A DNA stretch of 64,000 nt, from positions 11,252,926-11,316,925 of the forward strand of contig OU342806.1 in assembly GCA_910591455.2 (NCBI GenBank), given 5' to 3'. Positions 1 through 12,425 of the stretch are shown here, piece by piece. The stretch is from Pholis gunnellus (Eukaryota; Chordata; Actinopteri; Perciformes; Pholidae). Position 1 is the first letter of the stretch. Every line of letters starts with the position of its first letter. The notes beneath the pieces are model-generated. The model was not told where the DNA came from. It saw only the letters and a list, made by a program, of their open reading frames with translations, and made no database searches. A program made the translations under genes and the position numbers.

Positions 1-1425
1 GGGTGGGAACTTTCCTCTGCAGAAGGGATGCAAAGTTGCCATGGAAAAACTGATCGTTGCACAAACTGTTTCTTAATCGAGTGGAGGTCTTAGTGAGTGG
101 GAGGGACTCTGAGTTTTTAGCACAAGAAGTGGCTCTGGGTTTGCATGGACTTAGTGGGATTATGTGAGCATTCATGGCAACCAGTGAGGCCAGCAGGTGA
201 GGTCTGGGCTCAGCTGCCTTAGCCTTTAGGTAAACACAGAGAAGGGTTGCCAGATCTGGCTGTGTTGCCAGGCTGAAATTGTATCTGTCCACACTACTTA
301 CGTCAGTCAGGCTGATCCGTCTCCTCCTGCGGAGTGGCGCTGACAGGGGGCTGCACTTGTTGGCGGATGGGGGACGCTGAGGACCGGCTTTCATCGTCTA
401 AGTGCCACAGTGAGGTCGGACCAAAAACGGTCTGGTGACATTACTTGACTGGCCATCAATAGTATCTTAGCAGGCGCTAAAACCAAAAGCAAACACACAG
501 TGAGCCGGAGTGTGAATGTTTGAGGCGAGGCTCTGTAGCGTCAGGAGCATCGTGCGTTAAAGCAGAGCAGAAATGACAACAGGCCTGGAAAAGTGATCAA
601 GTTGTGAGCTTTTGTCTCCTTTCAGGAAGTCCTGATCTGATTTTCCCCCGAGCTTATAATTTTTAATTAGATTAGCATTTTCTTACACGCCTGTTTTACA
701 TGTGTATTTGGACTTAAACAGTAAAACGGGATTATCTAAATGAATAGTCGGGTGTTTTCCCAGAATAATTCGATTTCAACCTGCCTGACACCACATCAGA
801 TTAAGACAAGGGCATTGCCACGTTACATATTCAGTGTTGTCAGGAATTCTTGCCCATTTGCTTTACACACAAACACTGTTATTCTTTCACATGACCTGTG
901 CTCAAATTAGAGGGGGAAAATAAGACAAGAAGAGATTTAAGAAGCTGTTGAACTGAACGAGCTTCAGCTCTGAAACGTCGTGGAAAATGAACACAATGCG
1001 TGTTTTCTAGAGAACATCTAGTCCTGAACACTCAAGGAGGAGAGAAATTTAAACCAAAATATTTTTGTCTCTCACACACTTTTGTCAGCTGTATTTCTGT
1101 TTTTATTCCGGACATATTTTAAAACTAAAGTAAACTTTTTGATTGAAATCCATCTTTGTGGCATCCTATCACGTCATCGTTGAGCTCCTCCTCCACTGCA
1201 GCCTCTGTTTGTTCACCTGCCGGTCAGTCGTGCCCGGCCTGAAAGGCCACCGCTTTGCATCGCTGACCTCGTGACCCCCTGCAGCCTCCACACGCCTCCT
1301 CTCTGGACCAGCAAATATTGAACCAGTCAGTCTGGGTTTCTCTGCTGCCCACTGGCTGTTTGACCGTTGCCGGAGAACAGCGTTACCACCCTTAGACAAC
1401 AGCAACAACAGGCCAGGGCTTGTCC
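1..1425. other. Non-coding, nothing recognised
   Basis: No long open frame, splice-bounded exon or recognised repeat was seen. Composition is mixed: a moderately GC-rich part near 300-560 and an AT-rich part from about 640 to 1140. It could hold regulatory sequence, but nothing in it decides this. Confidence 0.4.
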
Positions 1426-1426
1426 C

Positions 1427-1436
1427 TGTGTGTGTG

Positions 1437-1469
<33 letters not shown>
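1427..1469. repeat. (TG)n microsatellite
   Basis: Dinucleotide array of about 20 units with one CA interruption near 1437. The complementary strand is (CA)n and gives a false open frame of Thr-His repeats. Confidence 0.95.
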
Positions 1470-1470
<1 letters not shown>

Positions 1471-2413
1471 TGGGAGTTTTACGTGTGGGCTGCACCAACT
1501 AGAATGAACTACAAAAAGGGTTTTATTTTGTCGTTCTACTACGTCAAAACAGGGCTCATCTTAAATATTTCTTTAAATCTCAGTTAGCCCTTAAATTGAA
1601 GATCAGCCTTATTGCTCCGGGCTCATAATCACTGGTTCACTTATGGAACAGTTACAACTTAAAGGATCTCGTTTTTTTCAATTTGAAATCACACAAATTC
1701 AGTTCAAATTCAAATGTGGATTCATGTTTTAGGACCAGTTCAACAAAACCTGTTTAACTTTTTAGATGAATCCCTTTCACTACAACCCACTTCAAGTGTG
1801 TAGACATTTGCACACACAGAGTATGATGAATGATTAGCCGTGTCACAAATCCATACAGCTAATTTAAGCAGGTTTTTAGTAGCACTAGAAGCAGTCAGCA
1901 TGTGCACTAAATCCAATTCATTTGTCAGTGTTCTATTGAAGCGTGCTTTTTAATTGTCCCACAATGCAATGCACAAAATAAATAGAAGAACTGCTCAAGC
2001 TGCAAAAACCTAAAATAAATTGTGAATGGTGGTGAGACAACTCTGGAAAGACCGCTGAAAAACACCAAAAGCATTTATATCTTTTTGTTACTTTGTTTTT
2101 TTTTAAGGTTCATTTGAAAGTGGCATCCATGTATCACATCATTTCTTCAGTACAAAATTATAAAGTACAAAAAAAAAAAAATGTGACAATTAGTACAGAG
2201 GACATACTGAATACTTTTACTATGTGGTGTGGAATTGTGACAGAGTAATGGTCTCCACTATCAGTTAATATATGTTTTCCCCGTCATGTGCTTCAAGGCT
2301 GTGCATGTGTGTGTTTAAGTACCTTTGTTTTTGTGTGTTAATGAGTCCTCTTTAGATGAAAAGATTGTTTCTCAAAGCTATTGCCTGGCTGTATGTGTGT
2401 GTCCTTCCTCTGC

Positions 2414-2415
<2 letters not shown>
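1470..2415. other. AT-rich non-coding; possible old transposon remnant
   Basis: No gene seen. The part from about 1830 to 2190, including the phrase CACAATGCAATGC near 1960, resembles the texture of short non-autonomous DNA transposons in fish. I could not find clear terminal inverted repeats, so this is only a suggestion. Confidence 0.25.

Positions 2416-2444
<29 letters not shown>
2416..2444. repeat. (TG)n microsatellite
   Basis: About 14 units of pure TG. Confidence 0.95.
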
Positions 2445-2684
2445 CAGATCCTGGGTGCTCAGGAATGTTTGCTCTGCCAACACTCAGTGACTGTAGTCGT
2501 CGTTGTCTCTCCAGCCTCGAGTGAAACAGACACTCTGCAGCCTTTCATCAGACGGACACGGCCCGTCCCTTTGAGAGGAGGAAGGTAAATAATGGCAGGA
2601 CTTTAATAGGTGGATAATGTGGTCGCAGGGCACAAGACTGACTCTCCCTGAGCAAACAGGACCATGGCAGCCTACACACATACA

Positions 2685-2704
2685 GACACACACACACACA
2701 CACA
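2685..2704. repeat. (CA)n microsatellite, short
   Basis: About ten CA units following an imperfect CA-rich lead-in from 2672. Confidence 0.85.
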
Positions 2705-2856
2705 AGCCAATAGCTTTCCCAAAGAGAAGATATAAAGAACGTAAAGAAGAATTTCAGTGCTCTTTGATAATTTAAGGAGCTCAAACACGTGTTTACTCTT
2801 TCAAGAACCCCTCGTAATTAAAGTGAATTACCTTACTCCGTATTTTCACATTGTTT

Positions 2857-2878
2857 TATATATATATATATATATATT
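2857..2878. repeat. (TA)n microsatellite
   Basis: About eleven TA units in an AT-rich context that continues to about 2900. Confidence 0.9.
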
Positions 2879-2989
2879 ATTATTTTTTATTTTAAGTTAA
2901 TTCACAAACAGTTTGTTATTGTCTTCTTTCTGTTCTTCTGATTCATCTCGTTCCGTTTTTTATTTCTCCTCGTTGGTCTGTTTTTTTAG

Positions 2990-3050
2990 ATTAGTTTAGA
3001 TAACTTTATCAATCCCCAGAGTGGAATCTAGTTTGGTCGACCATTCAAAG
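2990..3050. mobile_element. Possible retroelement 3' tail
   Basis: The phrase CTTTATCAATCCCCAGAG resembles a motif (CTTTATTGATCCCC...) that recurs at the 3' ends of fish retroelement copies. No flanking body is recognisable, so this is a short, decayed match judged from memory of the family. Confidence 0.35.
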
Positions 3051-3456
3051 GAACAAATAGCAAACGAGACACAAGTCAGAAAACAGACACACTCAGTAGG
3101 TGATTTATTCATTTTTAACAAAGGGGACGGTTTGTGTCGTTCACCCGTGACTAGCAAACATGAACCACTTTCTGCCCCATCAACATCGCATCACTCCTCA
3201 AATCACCCACTGGACATGGCCACAGACAAACAGAAATTGAGAGGACATTAATGTTTGGCTCAGTAGCCCGCCTGGCCATCAAAAAAACCCAAAACAATGT
3301 ATGTAATATAAATGATCAATTAAAATAGGCTGTCATAAGTGATGCATCTGGAAAACAAGAAAGCAGGCATTAAATACATGTATGAAACAAGACTTCATGC
3401 ACTGGAGAAACAAGCAAGATTATGCCACATTTTTTAAAACATCTACCCGAAAAACC

Positions 3457-3545
3457 CATCATCCTCATCATCCTCATCCTCATCTTCATCCTCATCCTCA
3501 GCATCATCATCATTATCATCATCATCATCATCATCATTATCATCA
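3457..3545. repeat. (TCA)n trinucleotide array with TCC variants
   Basis: Imperfect trinucleotide array. The first half mixes CATCCT and CATCTT units; the second half is nearly pure ATC. It yields false His-rich (plus) and Met-rich (minus) open frames. Confidence 0.9.
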
Positions 3546-3681
3546 CATCCATAAAGATACAGCAGGTTTATCTTCCCATACGCTCACATACATTTTAAAC
3601 ACCCGTGGCACACACACGTTCTCTGAAGTCTCTAGAGGCCAATTAAGATAGTCTACCTACCTTGGAGGCATGTACCCCCCC

Positions 3682-3718
<37 letters not shown>
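3682..3718. repeat. (CA)n microsatellite
   Basis: About 18 units of CA with C-rich flanks on both sides. Confidence 0.95.
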
Positions 3719-3719
<1 letters not shown>

Positions 3720-3720
<1 letters not shown>

Positions 3721-5266
3721 CTCCCCCTCACAGACCCTTTGACCCCTGACACACGACCTCTGCGCTGAATGAGTACACACAGGGGCGTCAGAGCGAGACC
3801 CCCGGCCATTCCTGCTCCACCATGACACACATACACACACATATAGTACCATACAAATGCACAAACCCTCTGGCTGTGGACACTGAACAGTAAAACAGGT
3901 ATGGACCACTGGTCATACACAAGGCGTCTCACTACACACACACAGCTGGGAGGTGAGGGGTTAGTTGTGGGTCGCGGGTTAATACAGTCCAAACGGGCCG
4001 GACAGCTGCAGGATGCAGAGGGAGCAATAGAGACGAGGAGCAGCTCTGTTCCTTTAGTTCCTAAAAATGTCACTGTTTTATAGTGGGACACGCTCTTTTA
4101 AAGCACACCTTAATAATGTAGATTACTTGAACAAAATGAGGTGGGAAGGAAGAAAGAGAGGTAAGAAGGGAGGAGTGATTATATTTTATCATCGAAAGAA
4201 ATAATCAAACAAGGGACAAAAGATAACACACCTCAAAGCCATTACGCAGGATTACATACTGTAAACCAGAAAGGTTTATAGGCTGATGACATGGGACATA
4301 CATACACATACTGTTTATCTTATCCAGTATTATTCTCAGTAAATCAAAACAATCAAACAGAATCCTGTTTATTGACCCCAATCAAAAATCACACATCTGT
4401 AATGCACACATAGGTTACTGTGGTTCTCTGGAAAATGTAAGACTCAAAATACATCTAATACTCTCTTAACATCTCTCTTAAACTTTCTTCTTGTCTTTAT
4501 CAGTCTCTATCATATGTCACCGATATCACAAAAAACACATTCTCTCATGTAGTATTCAGCCATGCAGACAATGTTGTGTTTATATGCCTACCCACCCTAA
4601 TACAATGAAGGGGAATGTACTCTATAGTTTCATACTTGCATTATTGAAAAATTATATTTAAAAAAATCCAACTTGTGTTGACACAAACAGTGTCCCAGTT
4701 AATCACACCCTTGCAGTCAACAGTTTTCTTTGGAGCTACTTTATTCTGATGATAGTGTGTTTCTGTGGATTATTGTAATTCATGTGAACCAGCCCTTCAT
4801 TTTTTTTGTTTAGCTTCATTTGTGTTGACGTGCGTGGTTCTATACATATTTTCAAATGTCAGTTTTTGTAAATGCAATTTTTTTTTAACTTCAATGTCTA
4901 AATTGAATCCCTCCGTTTTTTCATCCTCTGTGTTTCAAATCCAACACAGTGCCTCAAATTTTAGAGGGGACAGAATGCGGATTGTTGCGATGTGGTGGTC
5001 AGTGTATGAGGACTTCAAAGGGATCAGCTCAATAGTGGCAACACTGGGAGGAGGGTAAGACCAGACCCAGCCAACAAAACTAAGCTCAACCTGAAAGGCA
5101 GGCAGGCCCAGTAATACGGGATCATCCCTGGTGTAATTCCTCCCTCCTGGTCTCAAACAAAGAGACCTGAGACAAGAGCTGCACATCTGGGGGAGGGCAG
5201 GAGGTTTCAGTGAAGGTCCGGTGGTCCGACAGTCACTGACCAGGTCGCCATGCCAACAACATACAT
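3720..5266. other. Non-coding, mostly unique
   Basis: No gene recognised. Short CA-rich stretches occur near 3825-3845. The segment 4950-5054 has splice-like borders and is treated as a weak exon hypothesis in the findings. Confidence 0.35.
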
Positions 5267-5286
5267 ACACACACACACACACACAC
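5267..5286. repeat. (CA)n microsatellite, short
   Basis: About ten CA units, followed by more CA-rich sequence to about 5305. Confidence 0.9.
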
Positions 5287-5289
5287 GTA

Positions 5290-6330
5290 TACTCACACAC
5301 ACAAACAACTGCCTGCAACAGTCCGGAGCCCTCTTGCCCTCTTTCATCCCCTTCCATATTCTAATCAGTCGCTTTGGGCCTCGCATTGTGTGCGGACGTG
5401 TCCAAACATGGCGGGAGATCAGAGGTCAGCTTGGCCGCTGACCTTGGGCAGGCCCAGTAAAGGGGGGGTTGGATGTGGGTGGTGTCAGGCCATGACTCTG
5501 TCCCACCGTGGCAGGTCCGGTTCCTAATCGGCTCACAGGCCAGTTGAAGGCCGCAGAGCAGTCGGTATTGTCCAGTGGCGGCTGAAAGGCCCGGCGCTGA
5601 AAGGCCGGGGCAGGACGGGGTCAGACTGGCCGCAGCGCTCTGCTGCCTTTCAAATACCATCGATACCCTCCTTCAGTCTGGCGAGCACGCAGCCATGAAC
5701 AACTTCTGATTTGATCATCAGAGGATGACACAGCTCTGGACAGGAGCAGCAGCTAACCTTTAAGAATATAAAATGCAAAATAGATAAGACCAATGTGATT
5801 TTGAAAACTATTATCTTTAGATAAGGTAAGCCTGAACTTGTTGCCAATCGTATTCTGTGAATATAAAGGTGCATTCCTTCTCCCAGAAAGTGCCTCCAAC
5901 TTCCCTTTCCTTCATCCTCCTTTCTTTTGTGACCCAAACAACTATTTGATGCTGCCATTTTGCCAGCTGTCCCAGTAGAGTCCAAAAGGAACAGAGAATC
6001 TTCTTCCTTTGGGAAACTTGGACAGAAGAAAAACAAGAGTATCTTAAATTACTGTTATTCAGATGCTGTACAAGTATGTTTGATGTTTGTCATTTGGCTT
6101 TTTCATTTGTAATTTAAGTGGATTTCTTTTACAATAGGAGTAAAGTTAACTTCTGTGTTTCCTTTCCTCATTCACTTTCCTTACTTCCTTACTTTGTCTC
6201 TTCTGAGTTATTCTATTTCCTTACAAGAGTTTGAAATCGAAGAAAATGTGTTCTGTGGGTGGAGATCAAAAGATTTCAGATGTATTTCAAGAGTCCAACA
6301 AGCTCTCCAGGTTAGTGATCTCTAACGCCA
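5290..6330. other. Non-coding, nothing recognised
   Basis: GC-rich from about 5380 to 5650 and AT-rich after that. The longest open frame on the minus strand (about 128 codons) shows no domain, signal or splice-bounded structure. Confidence 0.35.
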
Positions 6331-6444
<114 letters not shown>

Positions 6445-6469
6445 CACACAGCCCCCACTTGTTGACTCA

Positions 6470-6790
6470 GGACTCAATTAGGGACTGATAAAAAGACGTT
6501 GCCAGACTCCTGATTCACTTCAACTTTCAAAGCTGCTAATGTCTTCAGGCTGTCCTTAGAGACTGACCCACACACGGTAATTCTATTACAACCGTGCCAG
6601 GCTAATTTCATCAAGCTTCCCTCGCTAACCTACGCGCACTAATCACATTTTCAGCCAAACTAATACTGATCAATGAGGTGGGCAGGAAGATGAAGTAGTA
6701 TAGAGCACGCAGGGCCACTGAAGTAACACAAGCCTCTCTTTCAGACACATTAATAAGGATAATCACGTTACTGAAGAGGACATTCACGAC
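6470..6790. promoter_or_regulatory. Candidate conserved non-coding element
   Basis: Free of simple repeats, no coding potential, and unusually rich in TAAT cores of the homeodomain type (CAATTAGG, GGTAATTC, GCTAATTTC, ACTAATCAC, ACTAATACT). This texture is typical of vertebrate developmental enhancers. Conservation cannot be tested from one sequence. Confidence 0.3.
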
Positions 6791-7639
6791 CAAAACATGT
6801 TCAAGGCAATGCAGGAATTGATTTCAGGTCATATCAGTATATGTTTAAATAGGTATAAAATAGTTATAGTATTAAATAGTTATTTCTTGAAGGAAAAGTT
6901 GGGCCTTGAACAACTTGGATCTTGAATGTGAAAGTTCCTTCTTAACTTTCAAAATAGTAGTTTGGCAAAATCTTTACCCCACATACAACCACCTGTTATT
7001 ATGTCACCCAGCAACCATACTCTGGTCATGATATGAACATTTTAGAGAAACTCCATCAGCTGACGAAGACAGTAAAATGAAGTGTGAGATGAAAGCCCTG
7101 TACAAGAAAGTTTGTGATTCTTGGGTTAAGATTATTTTAACAAACTGTCTATGACTTCTTGCTTTCTTTTCCGAAATCAAAATCAACAAAATCAGTCAAA
7201 AAACCTGAGCAATCAGATGATCAGAGAGAGGCCTTATTCTCTCTGATACTTTATTCAAAATGTAAAAAGTGATCTGAAATGGTTTTATAGGCTCACATTG
7301 CAGGAACAGTGTGCGCTCAGCTATGGAAGGCTATGAACGGTTGGTTGAACCACGAAACAAGAAATCAGTCTTGTCAACTGTTTTGGATGTTTACAACGGA
7401 CAGTTTGGGTAACAATGTTACTGTTGGTCTTTGTTTTCTCTTCCAAGTAACTTTGATTAACAGACCTGTGTTTCTGACTGCTTGTATTTCTTGCCCTGTT
7501 GGACTTCTTCTTATCAATGTTGTCATATTCCCACATAATAGCAAAATAACATGCCGACTGTGTCATTATTATCAATAGAAACTAAGGCCAAAACTACAGA
7601 AAATGAGACCCAAGTTGTATAAAACTGGAATTCCCCTTT

Positions 7640-8130
7640 AATAAGACACCCTCCCGCTCTACTACTGTACCAACTCATCACAGGTTGTTGAGTCTTTGAT
7701 AAAAGACAGGAGACACTGCAGTGAGTCTAAAGAAAGTCCAACTGCACCTAAGTGGGTAGGTTTTAATGAAGTGGATGACAAGTCCTCTTCCAACCTACAC
7801 TCACAGGACGTGCGACATCCCAGATTCCTCAGCTCTTGTCGCCTCACAGGCTAATAGGACCTGTCAATGGAGTCGTCTCTTTTTTTCCCGCTCACAGCCA
7901 AGAGAAAGGAGAGCAATTAAATCCAACTGCCTAGAGCCATGCTGGGACCTGGGCCCCAGGAGGCTGCGGCGGTCCGGACGTTTAATCATCATGCGACCTA
8001 GTGGCTGGTTCTGATAAATGGGCCTGGGGAGAGAAAGCGTTGGTCGGTCATTAATCTGCAGTCAGATGGGGACAAGCACACACGGTCGCCGCCAAGTTAA
8101 TTGGCCACTTATTTTAGCACGAGCGGGAGG
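7640..8130. promoter_or_regulatory. Candidate conserved non-coding element
   Basis: GC-rich core near 7940-7985 flanked by AT-rich factor-like motifs: CAATTAAAT, TTTAATCATCATG, CATTAATCTGC and AGTTAATTGGCC. No open frame has coding-like codon use. The mix of CpG-containing core and TAAT sites suggests an enhancer, but this is inference. Confidence 0.32.
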
Positions 8131-8750
8131 CTAAGCGAAATGGAGATGGATGTTTCTTCGTTGATCCATAATTCGGTCCTCCGGGGTACTAATACAAGCT
8201 AAACAAACAGAATAGGAGGAGGAGGTGAAGAGGATGGGAATAGTAGAGTGAGGGAGAGAGGGGTTGTGTCTCTGAGGAGGCCCGAGGCTTTCCACACTTC
8301 CACGGGTCATAAAAATACCGTCCAAGGCGGCTTAAAGAGGCAGGATTGACTTGAACTCCAGAGGAGAATTAGCTTCCTGGTTATATTTGACAGTCCTTTC
8401 TACTCTTTGGCTCTTTTATAGAGTAATAAGAACTAATTATTATGTATGATGGAAAGTGCGTGATAGACGTCCTTACCCTCGCTATGTCACGAGGAAAAAA
8501 TGCGGAGTTATAAGAATGTGCTCAGGCTTGTTATCTGTCTTATCTCTTCCACTCCCGTCTGTCCTCTCTGCCTGGCTGTCCAATCGGCTTGTAGCGAGGG
8601 TCACCAGTCGTCCAGGTGGCTGCCCGTCTGATGGATGATGGGAACAGGAGGGGTTGACCTAGTTGTGATAAGGACCCTATCTTGACAGGGGCTTCCTTTC
8701 CGAGCTTGAGCTCAGTCGCAAACTGTCGACAGAGAGAGATGGATGTGCGG

Positions 8751-8774
8751 TTAGACGGATGGATGGATGGATGA
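8751..8774. repeat. (GGAT)n short tandem repeat
   Basis: About five imperfect copies of a GGAT tetranucleotide, starting GACGGAT. Confidence 0.75.
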
Positions 8775-8992
8775 GGGGTAGACAGACATGGGGGGGGTCT
8801 TACGAAACAAGGCACAACCTGTCCTCATGTGTTATCAGTTCACCCCCTGACCTTTTTTAATCTCATTTCAGCCTGAAAACCAGAGGTGCATGAGGTGGGC
8901 ATGGCTTGCTGGGGCCATTTGTAGTCTGGTTGTGTATTTTGTTGTGTTCTCTGGGGATGGTTATGTGGGTCTGTCAGTAGGTCAGTGAACCA

Positions 8993-9260
8993 TTTTGGTC
9001 CAGACTGACATTTTTTAACAACTGCTGGATGGATTGAAATGAAATATTGGACAGACGTTCATGGTTCCAAGGGGATTAATCCCAATGACTCTGAAGATCT
9101 CCTGATTTTTCACCTCTGCCACCAGCAGTTTGACATTTGTGGTTTTGAGTGAAATATCCTGACAACTTTTGGATGGAATTCCATTCAATTTGATACACAA
9201 ATAAATGACCCCCCTCTGGATTAATTTCAATAAATCCAAAAGGTTTTCATGTGAATACCT
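8993..9260 (+). mobile_element. Dispersed fish repeat (GGATGGATTG... family)
   Basis: The text beginning TGGTCCAGACTGACA and containing GCTGGATGGATTGAAATG, GACAGACGTTCATGG and TTTGTGGTTTTGAGTGAAAT closely follows a high-copy repeat I recognise from many teleost genomes. It has an internal duplication: the CAACT...TTGGATGG motif near 9020-9045 recurs near 9162-9185. The class of element is not known to me. It is a decayed copy with no coding capacity. Confidence 0.7.
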
Positions 9261-9524
9261 TGCATCACATTTTGGGTAACTTTCTGAACTGGGACATCTC
9301 TCGCTTTGATGTATACAATTCCCACACTGCACGTGAAAACTCTATACACATTCACACATACTGAGAGTCCAAGATGTGAGCTGTGATCTGAGACAACAAA
9401 CAGGTAGAGGGGCCAACCAGCCTCATCCATCACCCTGAGAGATCACATCAGATCAGAGACCTGACCGTACATGCTCCCTCACTGCAGGTCCTGAGGGGAT
9501 CTCCACCCACTCACCTCGTCTCAT

Positions 9525-9525
<1 letters not shown>

Positions 9526-9618
<93 letters not shown>
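9526..9618. repeat. (TG)n microsatellite, long
   Basis: About 46 uninterrupted TG units. Confidence 0.97.
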
Positions 9619-9620
<2 letters not shown>

Positions 9621-9689
9621 TGATATAGTTGCATGTGGAATCTAAAGGGGAATCACCATCAGGATTGGATCGAGGTGTTAGTGCTGCAT

Positions 9690-10400
9690 CACGCCTTGGT
9701 GAATGCACACAATTAATCTGAACACCAAGTGTCTGATCAATATGATAAATTGGGGCGTCACTGCACCGTGCAACCTAATTCCAGCTAATTGGGACTTTTC
9801 ACACATATCTCCAGAGCGGATTGCCTCCCCTAATGAGCGCGGCTGCTTTCATTCTCTGATCTGTGGCCAGCAGCAGGAGCCTGGCCCGGTTGACCTGCTC
9901 GGTCCCCGGTGGTCAGCACTGAGCCGGACACAGCTTCTGGTTCAGCTCCAGTGAGTAACTGCTCAGCCCCCGTTCTCTGCAGGAGACCTCGGTCTTCTGC
10001 GCTCCAGGCCTGACCCCACGGGGGGGGAGCGGGCCAGGGTCAGGCTCCAGAGTCAACAACCCTGGACCAGCCTCCGCACCAGCACTGTGCCCTCCGACTA
10101 CCAGCCCCTACTGCCCTGACCCCGCTCAGGCCTGGCTGGGCCCCCTGTGGTGAGTCAGGGGGTCAGTCTCCTGGAGGGTCATTGTAGCGGGCGCTGACCG
10201 ACGACAAAAGGGCTTGTGGTCAAGCCGAGGAGGCATGAAAGCGAGGGGATAGCAGCACCCCTGCCGCTGCAGTCTAATTTGGCAGGATGCTGGTGCGTCA
10301 GAGACAGACGCCGGACAAACAATGGCTCTGCACTGGTAAACAATAATGTTTGTGCAAGGTCTCTTTCTTGGGGCCAATCTAGTGCTCACACAGCCCATCT
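9690..10400. promoter_or_regulatory. Candidate conserved non-coding block
   Basis: Two AT-motif clusters, 9705-9840 (CAATTAATCTG, CCTAATTCCAGCTAATTGGG, CCTAATGAGCG) and 10200-10400 (GTCTAATTTGG, ATCAATAAG), flank a GC-rich stretch at 9940-10140. No exon with coding-like codon use was found in either direction. Confidence 0.3.
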
Positions 10401-11280
10401 GGCATCAATAAGATGTCCTGAGATGCTGTTCAGCACATCAGTCTTCATTTTATCCAGCTTTTCAGCAGAGGTCCTCTCTGGATGCTCAATACCCACTGTT
10501 GGCTAACACTTATAAAGTGACAGATGCTGTAGATCTAAAGTGTTGGAGGTGAAGTGAGCATAAGTTGAATCTTTCTGTTATAAGATTCAAGGTTTCATTT
10601 GTGGAAGTGTGAAAAGACAAAGTTGATGACACAAGATCCAAGATGTATAAGTGACATTTATTAGCTTTAAGGTACAAGAAAAAAGAGAACAAACGGTAAA
10701 TCATAATAAGGATAACAACAAATATATTATACACTATTTACAGAAATAAAGACATTTAAAAAGCTCAACATGTGTGTTTTGCTCTAGTGGAGTGCTTATC
10801 TTTCAGAGAATTTGGATGATAATTTGGCCTTTCTTACTCATCATAAGGAGGAGGAGTTCACATATGAACAAGTTTATTTTGAAACTGTAAAATGTTCTTC
10901 TCAGCACATATCATGGTCACAACTTGCACATAATCAGCTGATTTATTGTATTCAGAGTTTTTTCTATCTCAAATATTCTCCAAAATACAGTATTGGTCAG
11001 ACTAAACCGCTACTGGCACAAGTTGCTACCTGCGTCCAACACTGTAGAAGAGCACAACGACTTTATTTCTGTCCTCAGTTTATAATTTTCCCCCGATATG
11101 CTGAAAAGTCCCAGAAACCTCTTAATTCAAACTTGATTCAGGCCCGTATGACTCATGTCTTTATACAGAGGAGTGTGGGAGGACGTTTGGAACAAGATGG
11201 CCAGTGAGTATTTTGTTCCCAGTGCTGGGGCAGGGCCGGCTGGGCCGGGGTGAATAGTCAGGAGGCTAATGAATAAGAGC
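10400..11280. other. Non-coding, nothing recognised
   Basis: AT-rich intervening sequence. One open frame of 131 codons on the plus strand (10812-11207) has no recognisable domain and AT-driven composition, and was not accepted as a gene. Confidence 0.35.
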
Positions 11281-11402
11281 GAGAGACAGAGAGAGAGCGT
11301 GAGAATGAAGGAAGTGAGCACAGCAAGTGGCAGATAGAAGCCAGGAATCGCTCTCTCTCTCTCCCTCTCTATGGCCCTCTCTCAATTTCTCTCTCTCTGT
11401 GT
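11281..11402. repeat. GA-rich then CT-rich low-complexity pair
   Basis: A GAGA-rich stretch (11281-11310) is followed by CTCT-rich stretches (11351-11402). The two are roughly complementary, so the region could fold into an imperfect hairpin of purine and pyrimidine arms. Confidence 0.7.
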
Positions 11403-11915
11403 CTCTAACCCAAACTGGGACAGGAAGTAGGATTGTTTGTGACCAGCACGTGTGATCCACAGCCCAGCATGCTCTGCTCTCTGGAGGGAGGTCAGGCAGG
11501 AAGTGGCTAAGCGTGGGCTATGACCTCTGGGTAATGAGCGAGGATACTCAGGGGGGAATTGCTGCCTGCTGCCTCGTTCCTTGCATGCACTCACACACAC
11601 GTACATAAGTATGTAAGTCTGACTTAGAGGAGTAAGAAAACATTTTATGGACCAAATACATTTTTTTGTTTTGAACCGTAGTCCAGACCATCATAACAAA
11701 TGTTTCTGTCATATTGTTGTCGGTGGCTGTTTGCAAAAGCAGATGTGAAACATGCTGTAGATACCAACGGTCATTGTAAACACAGCAGTTTTATGCTTTC
11801 TACTTTTGGAAAATTGGCCACATATGTGAAAAGACAGAGGCTATGAGATGCAGAGCTGCAAACTGAAATAGCTGGTTCTATTTCAGTGGTTAAGTAAACA
11901 TGAGGACAGCACTAC

Positions 11916-11918
<3 letters not shown>

Positions 11919-11991
<73 letters not shown>

Positions 11992-11996
11992 CGTGT
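11919..11996. repeat. Compound (TG)n(CG)n microsatellite
   Basis: About 32 TG units run into a GCGCGCGCGCG block and back to TGTAT. Alternating purine-pyrimidine sequence with a CG core is the classic form favouring left-handed Z-DNA under negative supercoiling. Confidence 0.95.
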
Positions 11997-12282
11997 ATGT
12001 TCCTTTCTGTTTGTGCAGTTGAAAACTGGCAAATTGCTCTCTTCGCATGCCTCTCTTGCCCCTTTCTCTGGCATACTGCTTGTTAAGCTCTGCCATTGTC
12101 TGCACTGTGTGTGTGTGTCTGCAATTCAATGTGTATTTGCATGTCAGCTTGCCTGTGTGTCAGTGTGTGTGCTTCATAAGTCATTGTGTGCATGTCAGTG
12201 AGTGTCCAGCCTGGATGTCAGACAGTGGGCTACTCAGGGCTAATTCAGGGGGTCCATCTTGTTGGGATGGTGGGGGTAGGGG

Positions 12283-12304
12283 TGTGTGTGTGTGTGGGGG
12301 GGGG
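12283..12304. repeat. Short (TG)n ending in a G run
   Basis: Imperfect TG array ending in about ten consecutive G bases. Confidence 0.8.
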
Positions 12305-12359
12305 CGCATGTTGTCAGTGGGGCAGCCAGCCAGGTTCCCAGGACACCCTCTGCAGACCA

Positions 12360-12425
12360 CTTGAGACAAGGAGAAAGAGAAGAGAGGGCGCGAGGGAGGA
12401 GGAGAGAGGGAAGAAGGAAGAGACG
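12360..12425. repeat. Polypurine tract
   Basis: Nearly unbroken A/G on the plus strand, with a single CGCG interruption at about 12388. Low complexity; no coding signal. Confidence 0.75.
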
